From the NCBI RefSeq assembly GCF_000220395.1, contig NW_004086545.1, forward strand, positions 1-52,638: a stretch of 52,638 nt of DNA, read 5' to 3'. Position numbers and translations under genes: made by a program. The notes under the pieces are model-generated. The model ran no database searches, was not told the origin of the DNA, and saw only the letters and a list, made by a program, of their open reading frames with translations. This document shows positions 13,238-24,909 of the stretch, piece after piece; position 1 is the first letter of the stretch, and every line of letters begins with the position of its first letter. The stretch is from Ichthyophthirius multifiliis. Taxonomy: Eukaryota > Ciliophora > Oligohymenophorea > Hymenostomatida.

Positions 13238-13492
13238 ATGAATAGATAATTTAGTAATGAAACTTTAGCTACTTTTATTTATATTTCAGGAATTTTAGTT
13301 ATGATATTTTTATGTTAAAAATAAATTTTTAAGATAAGAGATTTTAATCATATTTTTAATAAATTATATATATATATATATATTTTTTTATTAACTAGTG
13401 TAGTAATTTTAGAGTATTTTATTTTTTAATGTTTTGCTTATTTAAATTTAATTTTTGGGGATAGATATTAATTATAAATTTATACTTTTTGA
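13238..13492 (+). CDS. Possible small membrane protein (84 aa)
   Basis: An ATG-to-TGA frame of 84 codons begins MNRQFSNETLATFIYISGIL and has two strongly hydrophobic stretches (residues ~12-26 and ~47-68) that could span a membrane. It crosses a TA repeat that could equally be intronic. Nothing in it matches a family I know. TGA occurs by chance only about once per 70 codons in DNA this AT-rich, so an 84-codon frame is weak evidence; translation is uncertain. Confidence 0.2.
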
Positions 13493-14111
13493 ATTTCTAT
13501 TCCATAGTAATGGGTTTATAATATTTATATTTTCCTAAAAAAATAAATTAATTAAGACATTTTTGATTTTAAATAATTTTATATAAAAAAGCTATTTATA
13601 ATTTAAAATATTATTAGATTTTTATAATTTATTATCGTATTTATATAAAATAAACTATTTTTAATAAATTTAATTTATTACAAAGGAATAAATAATAATA
13701 TTAAGATTTTATTTTATTTGCATGTATATTATTAAATTAAATTAAATTTATTTTATTTAAAAATATTTTTGTTTATAAATATAATTAGTTTATTAATAGA
13801 TTTTTTTAAAAAATATATAAACTTTGAAATTAAAAATGAATATTTTTTTTTTTTATATATATTGACTTTTTTTATTTATTTTTATTTAAAAAAAAAAAAA
13901 AAAAAAAAAAACAAGGCTATAAAAATTTTAAAAAAATATTAACAAATAATATTTAAATAAATTTTAATGAAAAAAGACAGAAACTATTAATTAAAATATA
14001 AATAATATAAAGGCTTTTTTTATTTATTTATTTTTTTCAAATTAATTTAATAGTATTTAATACATTATTTTGTGCTAAAAAAACCTAAAAAATAAAATAT
14101 TAATTTAAAAA
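13493..14111. other. AT-rich spacer with long A-run
   Basis: Leader region of the kinase gene. It includes an uninterrupted run of more than 20 A at about 13889-13910. No gene is seen. Confidence 0.5.
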
Positions 14112-15803
14112 ATGGAATAAGTTTTTAGATAAGGAGATTATGTTTGGTAATCTAGTAATTTTATCGGCTAAGGATCTTTCGCGAAGGTTTACAAATGTAA
14201 AAGTTTAAAAGATAATTTATATTATGCAGTAAAAGTAATCGATATGAGTAATTTTACAGATAGATAAATGCTTGATTCATTAAAAAACGAGATAAATATA
14301 ATGAAGTAATTAAAAGGAGAAAATATAGTTCACTTAGTTGAATCTATAATAGGGAAAAAAGAAACATTTTTATTTATAGAATATTGTGAAGGAGGTGATT
14401 TACGTAAATATATAAATAAAAAAGGCAGCAAACTAAATGAAATGGAAGCCATAATAATATTAAATTAACTAATGAAAGGTTTTTAAGAACTTATATCAAA
14501 AGGATATATACATAGAGATATAAAACCCCAAAATTGTTTAATAAAAAATAATATTTTCAAAATAGCAGATTTCGGTTTTGCTACAAAAGCAGATTTAAAG
14601 GGAAGAAAATTACTTAAAGATTGTGTAGGAACACCCCTATATATGGCTCCTTAATTATTAGAGAATTCCTCATATACAGCCAAAAGTGATTTATGGTCAA
14701 TTGGAATGATGTTTTATGAAATGATTTTCGGAAAAACGTAAAAAATTAAATAATATATATTTGAAATATATATTTAATTTTTTAGACCATGGCCTGCTAG
14801 GGATTTAAATTCTTTTTTATTAAATATAAATAGTTCTCCTTTAAGATTTCCTTATGATAAACCAATAGGGATTTAAACTAAGAATTTTTTAGTAAGATGT
14901 CTTACTATTGATGAGAAGAAACGAATTGGGTGGGATGAGATATTTTAACATTCTATATTGAAAATGGAGAGTGGGAAAGTGGAAGTACCTGAGGTGGTTT
15001 TAGATATGAAATCGAAGTTAATTTTGAGGAGTATGTAGAAGATTGTTTAGATGAACAATTTAAATATAAATAATATTTTTAATAAATATGATGTGGATGG
15101 GGGAGGGTCTTTAGATGAAAACGAATTTTTTTATCTTCTAAGAATGATTGATAAAAGGATTTCGGAAGATGAATCGAATTATGTTTTTAATGTTGTGGAT
15201 TCCTCTAAAGATAAAAAGGTTACTTTATAGGAATTTAGTACTATTTTTTGCAATTATGATTTTAGTGATATTGAAGATCGGGTAGGGAATATTATTACAG
15301 ATTTAAGGGAAATTATTAAGGCTAATGGACTTAAATTGAAATAAATGTTCGTTAATTTTGATACGGATTAATATGGGACTTTGGATAAACTGGAATTTGA
15401 AAATTTAATTAAAATTGTAGCACCAGCTTTGAAAAATGATGAAATTGATTAGTGTTTTGATTAGTTCGATATTAATAAGGATGGGAATATCTCTTTTGAT
15501 GAGTTTGTTAAGGCTCTTACAGTTTAGGAAGAGGGAAATAACGATTTAAGTGTTTAGAAAGCGAAAAAAATAATTGGGGAATTAAGGAAAACTTGCAAAT
15601 AAAATAATATCGATACGCATATTATATTTAATAATATTACTAAAAAAAAAGAACCTTTTTTAGATGTTGGGTAATTTGAGAAACTTATTAAAATTATTGA
15701 TAAAAATATTAGTAGTGAAGATCTTAAAAACGCTTTTAGCTTGTTTGATGTCAATAATGATGGGAAAATCGATTATAATGAATTTAATTAGTAACTAAAA
15801 TGA
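14112..15803 (+). CDS. ULK/ATG1-like protein kinase with five C-terminal EF-hands
   Basis: Ser/Thr protein kinase followed by calcium-binding repeats, 547 aa. Two exons: 14112-14737 and 14786-15803, split by a 48-bp intron. Visible motifs: glycine loop GQGSFAKVYK (residues 19-28), catalytic Lys41 in AVKVID, HRDIKPQN (134-141), DFG (153-155), VGTPLYMAP (172-180). The domain resembles ULK/ATG1 kinases (YCEGGDLRKY, ADFGFA) more than classical CDPKs. The APE motif reads APQ (Gln181, encoded TAA). After about residue 300 come EF-hand loops at ~311 (DVDGGGSLDENE), 347 (DSSKDKKVTLQE), 401 (DTDQYGTLDKLE), 437 (DINKDGNISFDE) and 530 (DVNNDGKIDYNE), all with acidic first and last positions. Direct calcium regulation, analogous to CDPKs, is the natural inference. 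It is convergent with the EF-hand gene at 16169-21189. Confidence 0.92.
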
Positions 15804-16168
15804 TATTCTATATGTTTATTTTTTATTATTTAATATTTATTTTTAATATATGTTTGTTTATTTATTTTCGTTATATGTAAATATTTTTACTTATTTAATA
15901 ATAAAAATAATAACTAAATATATTATAATTTTATTTTAATTTTGAATATATATAGAATTCATATTTTTGAGTTGTTTTATAGATAATATTGTTTTTAATT
16001 TATATAGAATATGAGTTTAAATAATAAAATAATTTAATATTTTATTAATAATTAATTTTATTGAAAATTAATTATTAAATAAATATTTATAGAAATATTA
16101 TATTAATATTCATGAAAAAAAAAATTATATAAATAATAATAAACTAAACCTAAAAAGAATTTTTCATA
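15804..16168. other. Spacer between convergent genes
   Basis: A 365-bp A/T-rich stretch between the stop codons of the kinase and the HU/EF-hand gene, which converge. It must hold both 3' ends; no further feature is visible. Confidence 0.6.
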
Positions 16169-16786
16169 TCAAAGTACACTAATATTTGGTTAAATATTAA
16201 TTTTACTAAATCTTTCTTTATAGACATCAAGCAGAAATTTAAAGTCGATTATATTACCTTCTCTTTAAGCAAATTTAATAAGCTTATTAAAACATAAATC
16301 ATCAATATATATACCCAAATTATTAAACATTTTTTTCAAAACACTTACACAAATATCATAAGTAATCACCTAATTGATTTTATGGAATTATTACATTAAA
16401 TATTTTCTATTTCTTCCTATTATAGAAATAAGGTTATTAAAATCTTTCACATTATTCTAAAAACAATCAGAATTAATTAAATTCTGAGTTTTATATATTA
16501 ATTCAAAATTAGATTTTGTATTATTTTTAAATTAAGAAAGTAATGTCTTATTATAAATTATCTAATTTTCTTCATCTTTTAATGTACTAAAAGTATTTAT
16601 CCATTCATTTTAATCAATAAAACCATCATTTCTGGTATCTAAAGTAAGAAAAATGTCCTTTATTATATCAAATTAAGGTAATTCTTCATTAGACATTTAA
16701 CTTAATTTCTATATAAAATTATAAAATTATTCAAAACTCATTTTTCCTGTATGATCAGTATTAAACTATATAAATATATATATATG

Positions 16787-16836
<50 letters not shown>

Positions 16837-17636
16837 TACTTATCTAAATGCGTCTATTGGAGATATCATATAATAAATTAAATTTTATTTTATTTTTTTT
16901 AAACGTATATTTTATCTTTATGAAATTCTATTAGATGACATATTTTATTTAAATTTTTGTAGAATATTTATATAATTTATAAACCCGTCTTTTTAATCGT
17001 CACAAATAACTATTATTTAGTCTATTTCTTTTGCTTTTAAATTTAATCCTAAAGATCTTATGACATTTTTAAATTCTAAAATTGATATTTTTCCTGTTTT
17101 TTAAGGATCTAGTGCTTAGAATTTACTCTCTAGGAGTATATTTTTACCGTTTATTAAACTTTTGACTTTTTAAATTATATCCTCTTCGTTATTTGTGTTA
17201 TCTTTATCTAAAATTTAACTTTTTACATAAGAATTAGGTTCTGTTTTAGACCTTTTGAAATCGTATAGAGGAAACTAGGCGTCGAAAAAATCATAAAATG
17301 TATTTTTGTCTATTATATTTTAATTATTATTACACATTTTGAACCAAAAAGCTTAAATATCTTTATTTGTGAAACGGTTTTTGATTATTTATTTAACTCC
17401 ATTAGCAAAATTTTAAAATGTTATATAGTTTTAATGTTTATTTTATGTGAAATAATCAAAAGCTTATGTTTTAGAAGAAAATATTTCTTATAGTATTTCT
17501 TAGATTTCCAATTTAATTTCTTTTTTCCAATTAAAATCTATAAATGAATTTTTCCAATCTATTAGAGTTAAATATCCTTTTTTATGTGGATCTAATTATG
17601 AAAAAAGCTAGAAAATAAAAAAATATTGTATATATT

Positions 17637-17671
<35 letters not shown>

Positions 17672-20600
17672 TATAAATAATAATATATATTCATATATAT
17701 TTATTTTTATATTAAGTGTTAAATATATTTATTTATATTTATATTATCCATAAAGGTATATTTATTTATATATATACTGTTTATAATTGGTCGAATGTTA
17801 AATCAAATCCAAATAAAGCTTTACTTGTTTCAATCCATTATTAAAATGGTTTAAATAGCATATTAATTTGATTTTAGGAAATAGTTTCAAAAGATTCTTC
17901 CAAATCTTTAAATTTTCTTGAAATTGTTAATCCGATTTACTATTTGGCATGAGTAATCCAGTTTTCCTCATTTTTTTTTTTTTAATCTTTAGAAAGAATT
18001 TTTTTTAAATCCGCTAATTAAACAAAACCTCTTTTATGTTAATCGAAAAGCTTAAAAAGCCTATTTATTTTTTAAACATTCAAATCTTCTTTATGTAAAA
18101 TCTATTCTAGGAAGATTTTTAAGTCACTTTTGGAAATTAAACCGTCAAAATCATTATCTATAATCCTAAAAGCATCCTCAAAGCTTATTTTTTCATTCTA
18201 AAACCATATTTTAATATCTTCGAGAGTTTTTTGTGTAAATTCCCATTCGTTTTTCGGCGTTTTACACTCATTTTCTTCATAAGTTTCCTTTAAATCTATC
18301 GCTGAGGCATTTATGGCTTTAGAAAAAGCCTAATAATTAACCATTCCGATTTTCGATTTGTCCATAAAGGCAAATAAGCCATCTTTTACTTACTATGAAA
18401 GATTTAAAATTAAGTCTATTTTTTAAGAAAATTCTTCAATAGTTATAAAACCATCATTGTTTTAATCTAAGATAGTAAAAAAATCTCTTTGGGAGATTTT
18501 TTTAATTTTGAGTATATTTCGGATTTCAAATAGAATAGTTTCTAGTTATTTAGATGGAGGGAGATCTTTGGGGAAAAGATTTATTGTATTTTTTGCTTTT
18601 TTTAGACATTTTAATCTTTGTATATGTAGCTTATTCTTGATAAAAATGTAGTTAAGTCTTCCTGGGAAATTATTCCGTCTTTATCTATGTCGATTTATGT
18701 CACGTATTTTTCCAAATCTTGGATATCGGAGTTAGGGAAAGCCTCTTTTTTGAGAAATTCGGTAAATATTTCATTTGTAATTTCGTTTATATGCCTTATT
18801 TAATGCTTATTTTGTACTAATATATCTTTTAGAAGCTCTTCGGCATCTTTTAGTTGTCTTCTTTTTAGAAATATGATTAATTTTTCATAGAAATCTATAG
18901 AATCTACAAAACAAAAGATATTTTTATTTCCTTAAATTCTATAATCGATTCTTTTCAATGATTTTAAAAATTTATTATAGTCAATTAAACCATCGAATTC
19001 TTTCTCTATATACCTCATAAGTCTATTAAGGTCTTTTACATTTATTCCTATGTTCATATCTAGTATACAGGTTTTAAATATGGAACTATTTATTTTACCG
19101 GAATTTCTTATGTCGGATTTTTAAAATAGTTACTCAGCTATATTTGGGTTTGGAAGTGTGTTTATTTATTTTTTTATACGTAATAGCATGTCATTGTGCC
19201 AATTTAAGTCTTCTAATTCTTTAGATTCTTCTAAATAATTATCGTTTTCACAGCATAAAACTTTTATTAAGGTCGAAGAATCTATATACTGTTTATTTTG
19301 CATTATAGATTTAGCAACTGATAAAGATTTTTGTTCATCTAAATTTTTTAAAAAAATTTAAAAATTAATGTATATAAGAAAAATATTAATAAATAGATAT
19401 ATAAAATAAAAATAATTATATATATACATTTATATATTAATATATTTATAAATATATATATAATATATAAAATATATATAATTAAATATATATATAAATA
19501 TTAATATTAATTATGTATTTATATATAAAAAATTTTGTATATATAATAAATATATGATTATATTCGTACTATATATTTTTTTTTATATCTATATACTTAA
19601 ATTCATATCTAGTTATCTTAATGCCTTTACTAAAGTTTTTTCGCTTATTTATGTATTTTTGCGATCAATTTACATTGTTTTGAATACATCGTCTAGTTTT
19701 AAATGCTATTTTTTTATTATGTCTTTTATTCTTTATAATAATTAATTATCTGTATCATCTTTTATAACCTTTATCCAGTCGTTTATACATACAAATTTAT
19801 CCTTATTGTAATCTAATTATCCGAATATTTAATTTGCTTGTTCTGAAGTCATGTCTATATCCATATTTAAAAGACCTTTAATGACTTCATCTTCTGTTAG
19901 CTTTGTACTTCTTTAAACATTTCCTTTACAAAATTTACTGAATTCTATAAAAGACTATATTTATTTAATTAAATTTAATAAAAATATATATTTATTTATA
20001 CATCTTCTTTATTTAAATGTTTGCTTCTAATCCAAAAAGTTAAAATTTATATTCCTGTTTAATTATCTGAGTTTATTGATTCTTTTGTCCCATTTATATA
20101 GCTCTTTTAAGTTTAATTTTATATTTATTATGATATAGAATTTTTATTTTTATTTTTTTTTTTAAAAATATCGTCTATGTTTATATTCATTTTTGTTGAC
20201 AAATAATTTTAAGCTGTCTAATCTATACTTACTTGCGATTTTTATAAATTATTTATAATTTCTTAATTTTATTATTATTATTATTGCTATTATTATTGTT
20301 ATTATTAAAACTAGTATAATTTTTCTTTAGTTAATGTCATGTCTCCTCTTAGTATTTTCTCCTATATCGGTTTTTTAGATACATCTTTAGTTACTTTGCA
20401 AATATAGTCATTAAATTAAACACCTGCTAATCCATTTCTTATTTTTAAATTACCCACATTAGGAATTTAAAAATTAATTGAAGTTTACTTTTAAATTGTT
20501 TTCTTTTTTTTGTTTTAATTTTTATTTTTTTTTACTTATCTTGCTTAGTTTTGTAAATTCTTTATTACTCTTTCTATACATATTTTTGTTTCTTCTTTAC

Positions 20601-21189
20601 CTTTTTAAGCATATGTACTAATTTCCATAAAATTTGCTTTTTGTTAAGGTATATTACCATTTACTCCTATTACTTAATAAGAACGTAATGTATCTCCTAT
20701 ATAAATTCCGGATTTAATATCTTTTCCTTTACAAAAATCTTTTGATATTATAAATACAGGCACTCGACCTTCTTTTTCGAGTAATTATTTATTTGTAACA
20801 CCCTTTTTTTAAATATAATATATTAAATAAAAATGATTATATATTTTTAACTTATAAAGAAAATTCAGGTGCACTTAGAGTAAATAAACCAAAATTTTAA
20901 ATGTATATTCCTCTTCCCATTCTAAGATTTCTCGCAATATATTAACCTTTAAATTTTATTTTTAAATATATTTTTTTAATATTTACCAAATGCATTCCAT
21001 GATGAGCTAATATCTTCATCATTAAATGCCATAGAAGTAGCTTACATAAGTGAGAGTCTTTTATAAATATTGAATTATATATTTTTTTGTTATATTAAAA
21101 TACCTTTTGGTAGATTAAAATGCTATTTGATCAAAAACTTATTATGTTTATTAAGAAATTTATGATTGCTCTGTTTTTAATGTGGCCAT
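16169..21189 (-). CDS. CCDC81-type HU-domain protein with a long EF-hand array, 8 exons
   Basis: Exons from the 5' end: 21189-21104, 21057-20987, 20946-20852, 20802-20002, 19954-19597, 19338-17778, 17607-16840, 16765-16169; about 1,445 aa. Residues ~25-90 read as the eukaryotic HU fold of CCDC81 proteins: SSSWNAFGQYIARNLRMGRG, then IYIQNFGLFTLSAPEF, matching the family pattern W..v..yi...m..G+Gv.i..fG.Ftf. A Lys/Gln-rich linker with polyglutamine follows. From residue ~370 on there are about ten EF-hand-like loops, including DYNKDKFVCIND, DIDKDGIISQED, DQNNDGFITIEE, DNDFDGLISKSD, DPQKTGKISILE and DTRNDGFIDQNE; others are degenerate and probably do not bind calcium. CCDC81 relatives localise to centrosomes or basal bodies, so a calcium-responsive cytoskeletal role is inferred. 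Exon 6 needs one extra base in an A-run (18642-18646, plus strand) to stay in frame. Confidence 0.82.
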
Positions 21190-21488
21190 AATAATAGAAA
21201 AAAAATATTTTATTTTTTATTATTTAAAAGTTTTATTTTATTTTTATTTACATTTGTTTAAATATATTTATGATATAAATATAATTTAAAATTATAAAAA
21301 TAATACTTTAAAATAAAAATATATTAGAATTATATATATATACTTTAAATAATTAAAAAATTTAAATATAAATATAAAAAATAGTTTTTTTTAACAACTT
21401 ATATTAAGAATAATTCAAATAATATTATTTTTAAAAATAAAAATAAAAAATAAAATAAAAAACTAGATATATATATATATATATATAC

Positions 21489-21532
<44 letters not shown>

Positions 21533-22680
21533 TTTATTTATATATATTTATTTATATATATTATTGTTTTTGATTAAAAAATTTTTATAATTTTTATTTA
21601 AAATCTTATAATTCAGTAATCATTTAATATAATGCTTTTATAAGTTGTATTTGAAACTTCTTTATTATTATTTTTTTTATGATTTGTTTGATAAATATTT
21701 TAAATATTTATTTAATTTGATATGTGCTTATTTTATATTTATATTAATTTAATTTGTTAGTTATATAAATGTATAATATATAAAATTTTATTAATAAATA
21801 AAAATATAGTTTTTTTTTTGGTCAATCGAGATTTAAATTATATTTTCTTAGCCTAATATACTTTTATTTTATATAAAAACAAGAAAAGAGATGTATATTT
21901 AATTTAATATTTCAAGCATAATAATATTTTTATATTATATGTTATTCTTTATATATAAATATTTTAGATTATGTTTTTTTTAGTCTTTTATTATGATATT
22001 TACATATTAAAATTACAAAAACAAATATTTTTATTGTGAATTTATTAGAATTATATTTAATATTTTATTTATTATTTCTATACATTTTACGTATAACCTT
22101 AATGTATTTCAAAATATATTATTATATATATTTTCGTAAAATCTAAATATAAATACGATTATTTTTATATATATTTTTTTTTGATAATAATAATTTATTA
22201 CAATTATAATTATTTTAATATTTAATAATATCTAAAACTTATATTAATTGATAAGATATAAAATTAAATTATTTTTATATATTTTAAGTACATTTTAATT
22301 TCATTAATATATTACTATTAAGTTCTTTTAAAGTATTTAAGATTAATATAAAAATATTAATAAGGAATAATTTAATAAATAGGTTGTAAAAAATATAAAA
22401 ATATTTTCTAAAAAAATTAAAAAATCTGAGTATAAAAACTTTAATAAAAAGTCTATTGAAAATAAAAATAAAACAAGGAGCAGGTAAATAAAATATTTTA
22501 ATGAATTAGAATTATAAATAAAATATTTAAATTTAATATTTATATATTATTATTAACAAAAAAAGTTATATTCGTGTCTTATAAGGTTTTTATATATATA
22601 AAATGTTAAAAAATAAAAAAAAAAAATTAAATATTAATACACAATTTTTGTTTTTAAAAATAAATAAAAAAAAATAAAAA
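21190..22680. other. AT-rich spacer left of the scaffold gap
   Basis: Upstream region of the minus-strand HU/EF-hand gene, rich in TA tracts (for example 21466-21525). I see no gene or structured RNA. Confidence 0.55.
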
Positions 22681-22701
22681 NNNNNNNNNNNNNNNNNNNN
22701 N
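22681..22701. other. Assembly gap (21 N)
   Basis: Twenty-one N bases. The ~65 bp on each side (22611-22675 and 22702-22768) are nearly the same sequence, so the two contig ends may overlap and the gap may be artificial. Confidence 0.95.
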
Positions 22702-22935
22702 AAAAATAAAAAAAAAAAATTTAATTTTTATACCCCATTTTTGTTTTTTAAAAATTAATTAAAAAAAAATTAAAAAATTATTAAAAAAAAAAAGTTTTTT
22801 TTTTTTTTTTGAAAGTTTTTTTTGAAAGTTTTTTTTTTTTTTTTTTTTTAAATATTTTTTATATTTATTTTAATATATATATATGTATATAAATATTTTT
22901 TTTTTTTTTTTATTAAATAAAAAAAAATCAAAAAT
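22702..22935. other. AT-rich spacer right of the gap
   Basis: Poly-A and poly-T runs, including a repeated GAAAGTTTTTTT element at 22810-22840. No gene is visible; it is the 3' flank of the TPR gene. Confidence 0.5.
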
Positions 22936-24105
22936 TCAAAAATTTCCTTCTTATTTATTTGATTAATAATTTTTCACATTATTAAATTTGTTTTCATTAT
23001 TTAATCCATTTTCAATATTTTAATTAGATATAAATCCATATGAGGTTTTAGCCAATTTTTAATTTTTAATTACTTTATTATTATTAATATCTTGATGAGT
23101 TGTTTTAGTCTTATAACCAGTTTTAGTTGCTTATTTTACAATAAAATCTTTTCTTGTTTTTTTATTTGAATTGTATAAAACACTTACTTTTTCAATACTA
23201 AACTAATTATTAGTGTTTTTCCTTTTACTATAGTCTTTATTTATTTAATCGGTAATATGTTTATTTGCGGAATTTAAAACTTCCGAAAATTATTTCGATA
23301 ATTAATGATTTTCACCTAATTATTTATTGGCAAATAAAACTGCCTTTTCATATGTTTATATAGATTCCTCATATCTTTTTAAATATTCGAATTATACACC
23401 CATATTATGATATGCGATAGCTAATTTTGTCAAAAGTTCTTCATTTTCATTATTTTATTAATCTTAATTATTTTCTTATTATTATTATACTTAATTATTA
23501 TCTTATTATTATACTTAATTATTTTCTTATTATAATTTATTATTATTTTCATATTTTTTATTATCTTTTTATTCTATCTATGCTATAAGTATTTAATTAT
23601 ATTAATCTTATAATAAAACTACAGCAATTAAAATATGCTCAAGTGCTTCTTAATGTTTCTCTACTTTTGATAATAAAGCACATTAATTTAAATGAATATC
23701 CGCTAATAACATTGGGTTACCTTATTTTAATTATATATCTTAAGCCTTTTGTAAATAATTAATTCCTGTTTTTGTTTTATTAGTTTATTTGCAATATTAG
23801 GCTATGTTATTGTATGTAATAGATTTTTATAGGCTTGAATTAATGCTTAATATTTCAGCTTTTTTAAGAAAAGTGATACATTGGTCATATTTTTCGTTGT
23901 TTAGGCATATCATGCCGATAAAATTGCATATTTCACTTAATTTATCGCATGCGTTTTTGTAATCTTGGCTTTTTTCACCATATAAATCGCGTTTCATATT
24001 TAGAATTAATTCTAATAAATCAAGTGTTTCACTATATTTTTATTATTTATGTAATTCTTCGGCTTTTTATTCTAATTCTTTTATTTTTTCTTATTCGATT
24101 TCCAT
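22936..24105 (-). CDS. Tetratricopeptide-repeat (TPR) protein, single exon
   Basis: 389 aa in one exon from the ATG at 24105 to TGA at 22936. The N-terminal ~190 residues are helical hairpins with TPR spacing: EELHKQQKYSETLDLLELIL, CLNNEKYDQCITFLKKAEIL, then YNNIAQYCKQTNKTKTGINY and HLNQCALLSKVEKHQEALEH. A Gln/Asn-rich linker of ~45 residues is followed by a clear TPR, AYHNMGVQFEYLKRYEESIQ with TYEKAVLFANKQLGENH. The last ~110 residues are basic and probably disordered. TPR arrays bind partner proteins; no catalytic domain is present and the partner cannot be read from sequence. It diverges from the FAM21 gene across a 465-bp spacer. Confidence 0.85.
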
Positions 24106-24570
24106 GTTTTTATTTAATTTGAATTTTTTTTTTTTTTTTTTAGATTTTTAACAAGTTATATAAATTATATATTTTTATATAATTATAATTTTTTAATTCG
24201 GAATTTTTCAAATAATTTTTTTTTTATTGTTATAAAGATAAATCTATATGTTTATTAATAATTAATATATATAAACTAAATTAATAATATATATAAACCT
24301 TTTATAATGTAAAAATAATTTAATAATTATTACTTTAATATTAAATTAATATTATGAAAATTTATTAAAAAAAAAAATATATAAAATTATACGATTTTTT
24401 TTTTCAAAAAAAAGTTTATTTATTTAAATTAAAAAAAAATATATTTTTATAAAATAAAAATAAAAAATTTTATTATTAAAACAATATTAATATAATGAAT
24501 ATAAAATATTAAAATTTTATAATATAAAAAAAGAATTATAAATAATATATTAAAAAAATAAAAATAAATA
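24106..24570. promoter_or_regulatory. Divergent intergenic region (probable bidirectional promoter)
   Basis: This 465-bp region separates the start codons of the divergently transcribed TPR and FAM21 genes, so promoters for both must lie here by position. It is nearly pure A/T; I cannot pick out a defined motif. Confidence 0.4.
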
Positions 24571-24864
24571 ATGACATAATTTACAACTTTACGACAAGAA
24601 ATTAGAAATTGGACATTGTAATCTGATGATAAAGTAAAATAAAATAAGAAAATATAAAAGTGATTATATAAATAAAAAAAAAAGTTAATAAAATCAATTT
24701 AGTTTTTTTCAGATAAAATATTATTAAATTAAGAAAATACATTTAATAAATTTAAGTAATTAAAATATATATTAAATTCGTGTAATGTTGAAATAAGTAA
24801 TACTTATTAATAATTATAAGAATTATCAGAAAAAAAATTTACAGAATAAGTATAATAAATTATA

Positions 24865-24909
<45 letters not shown>

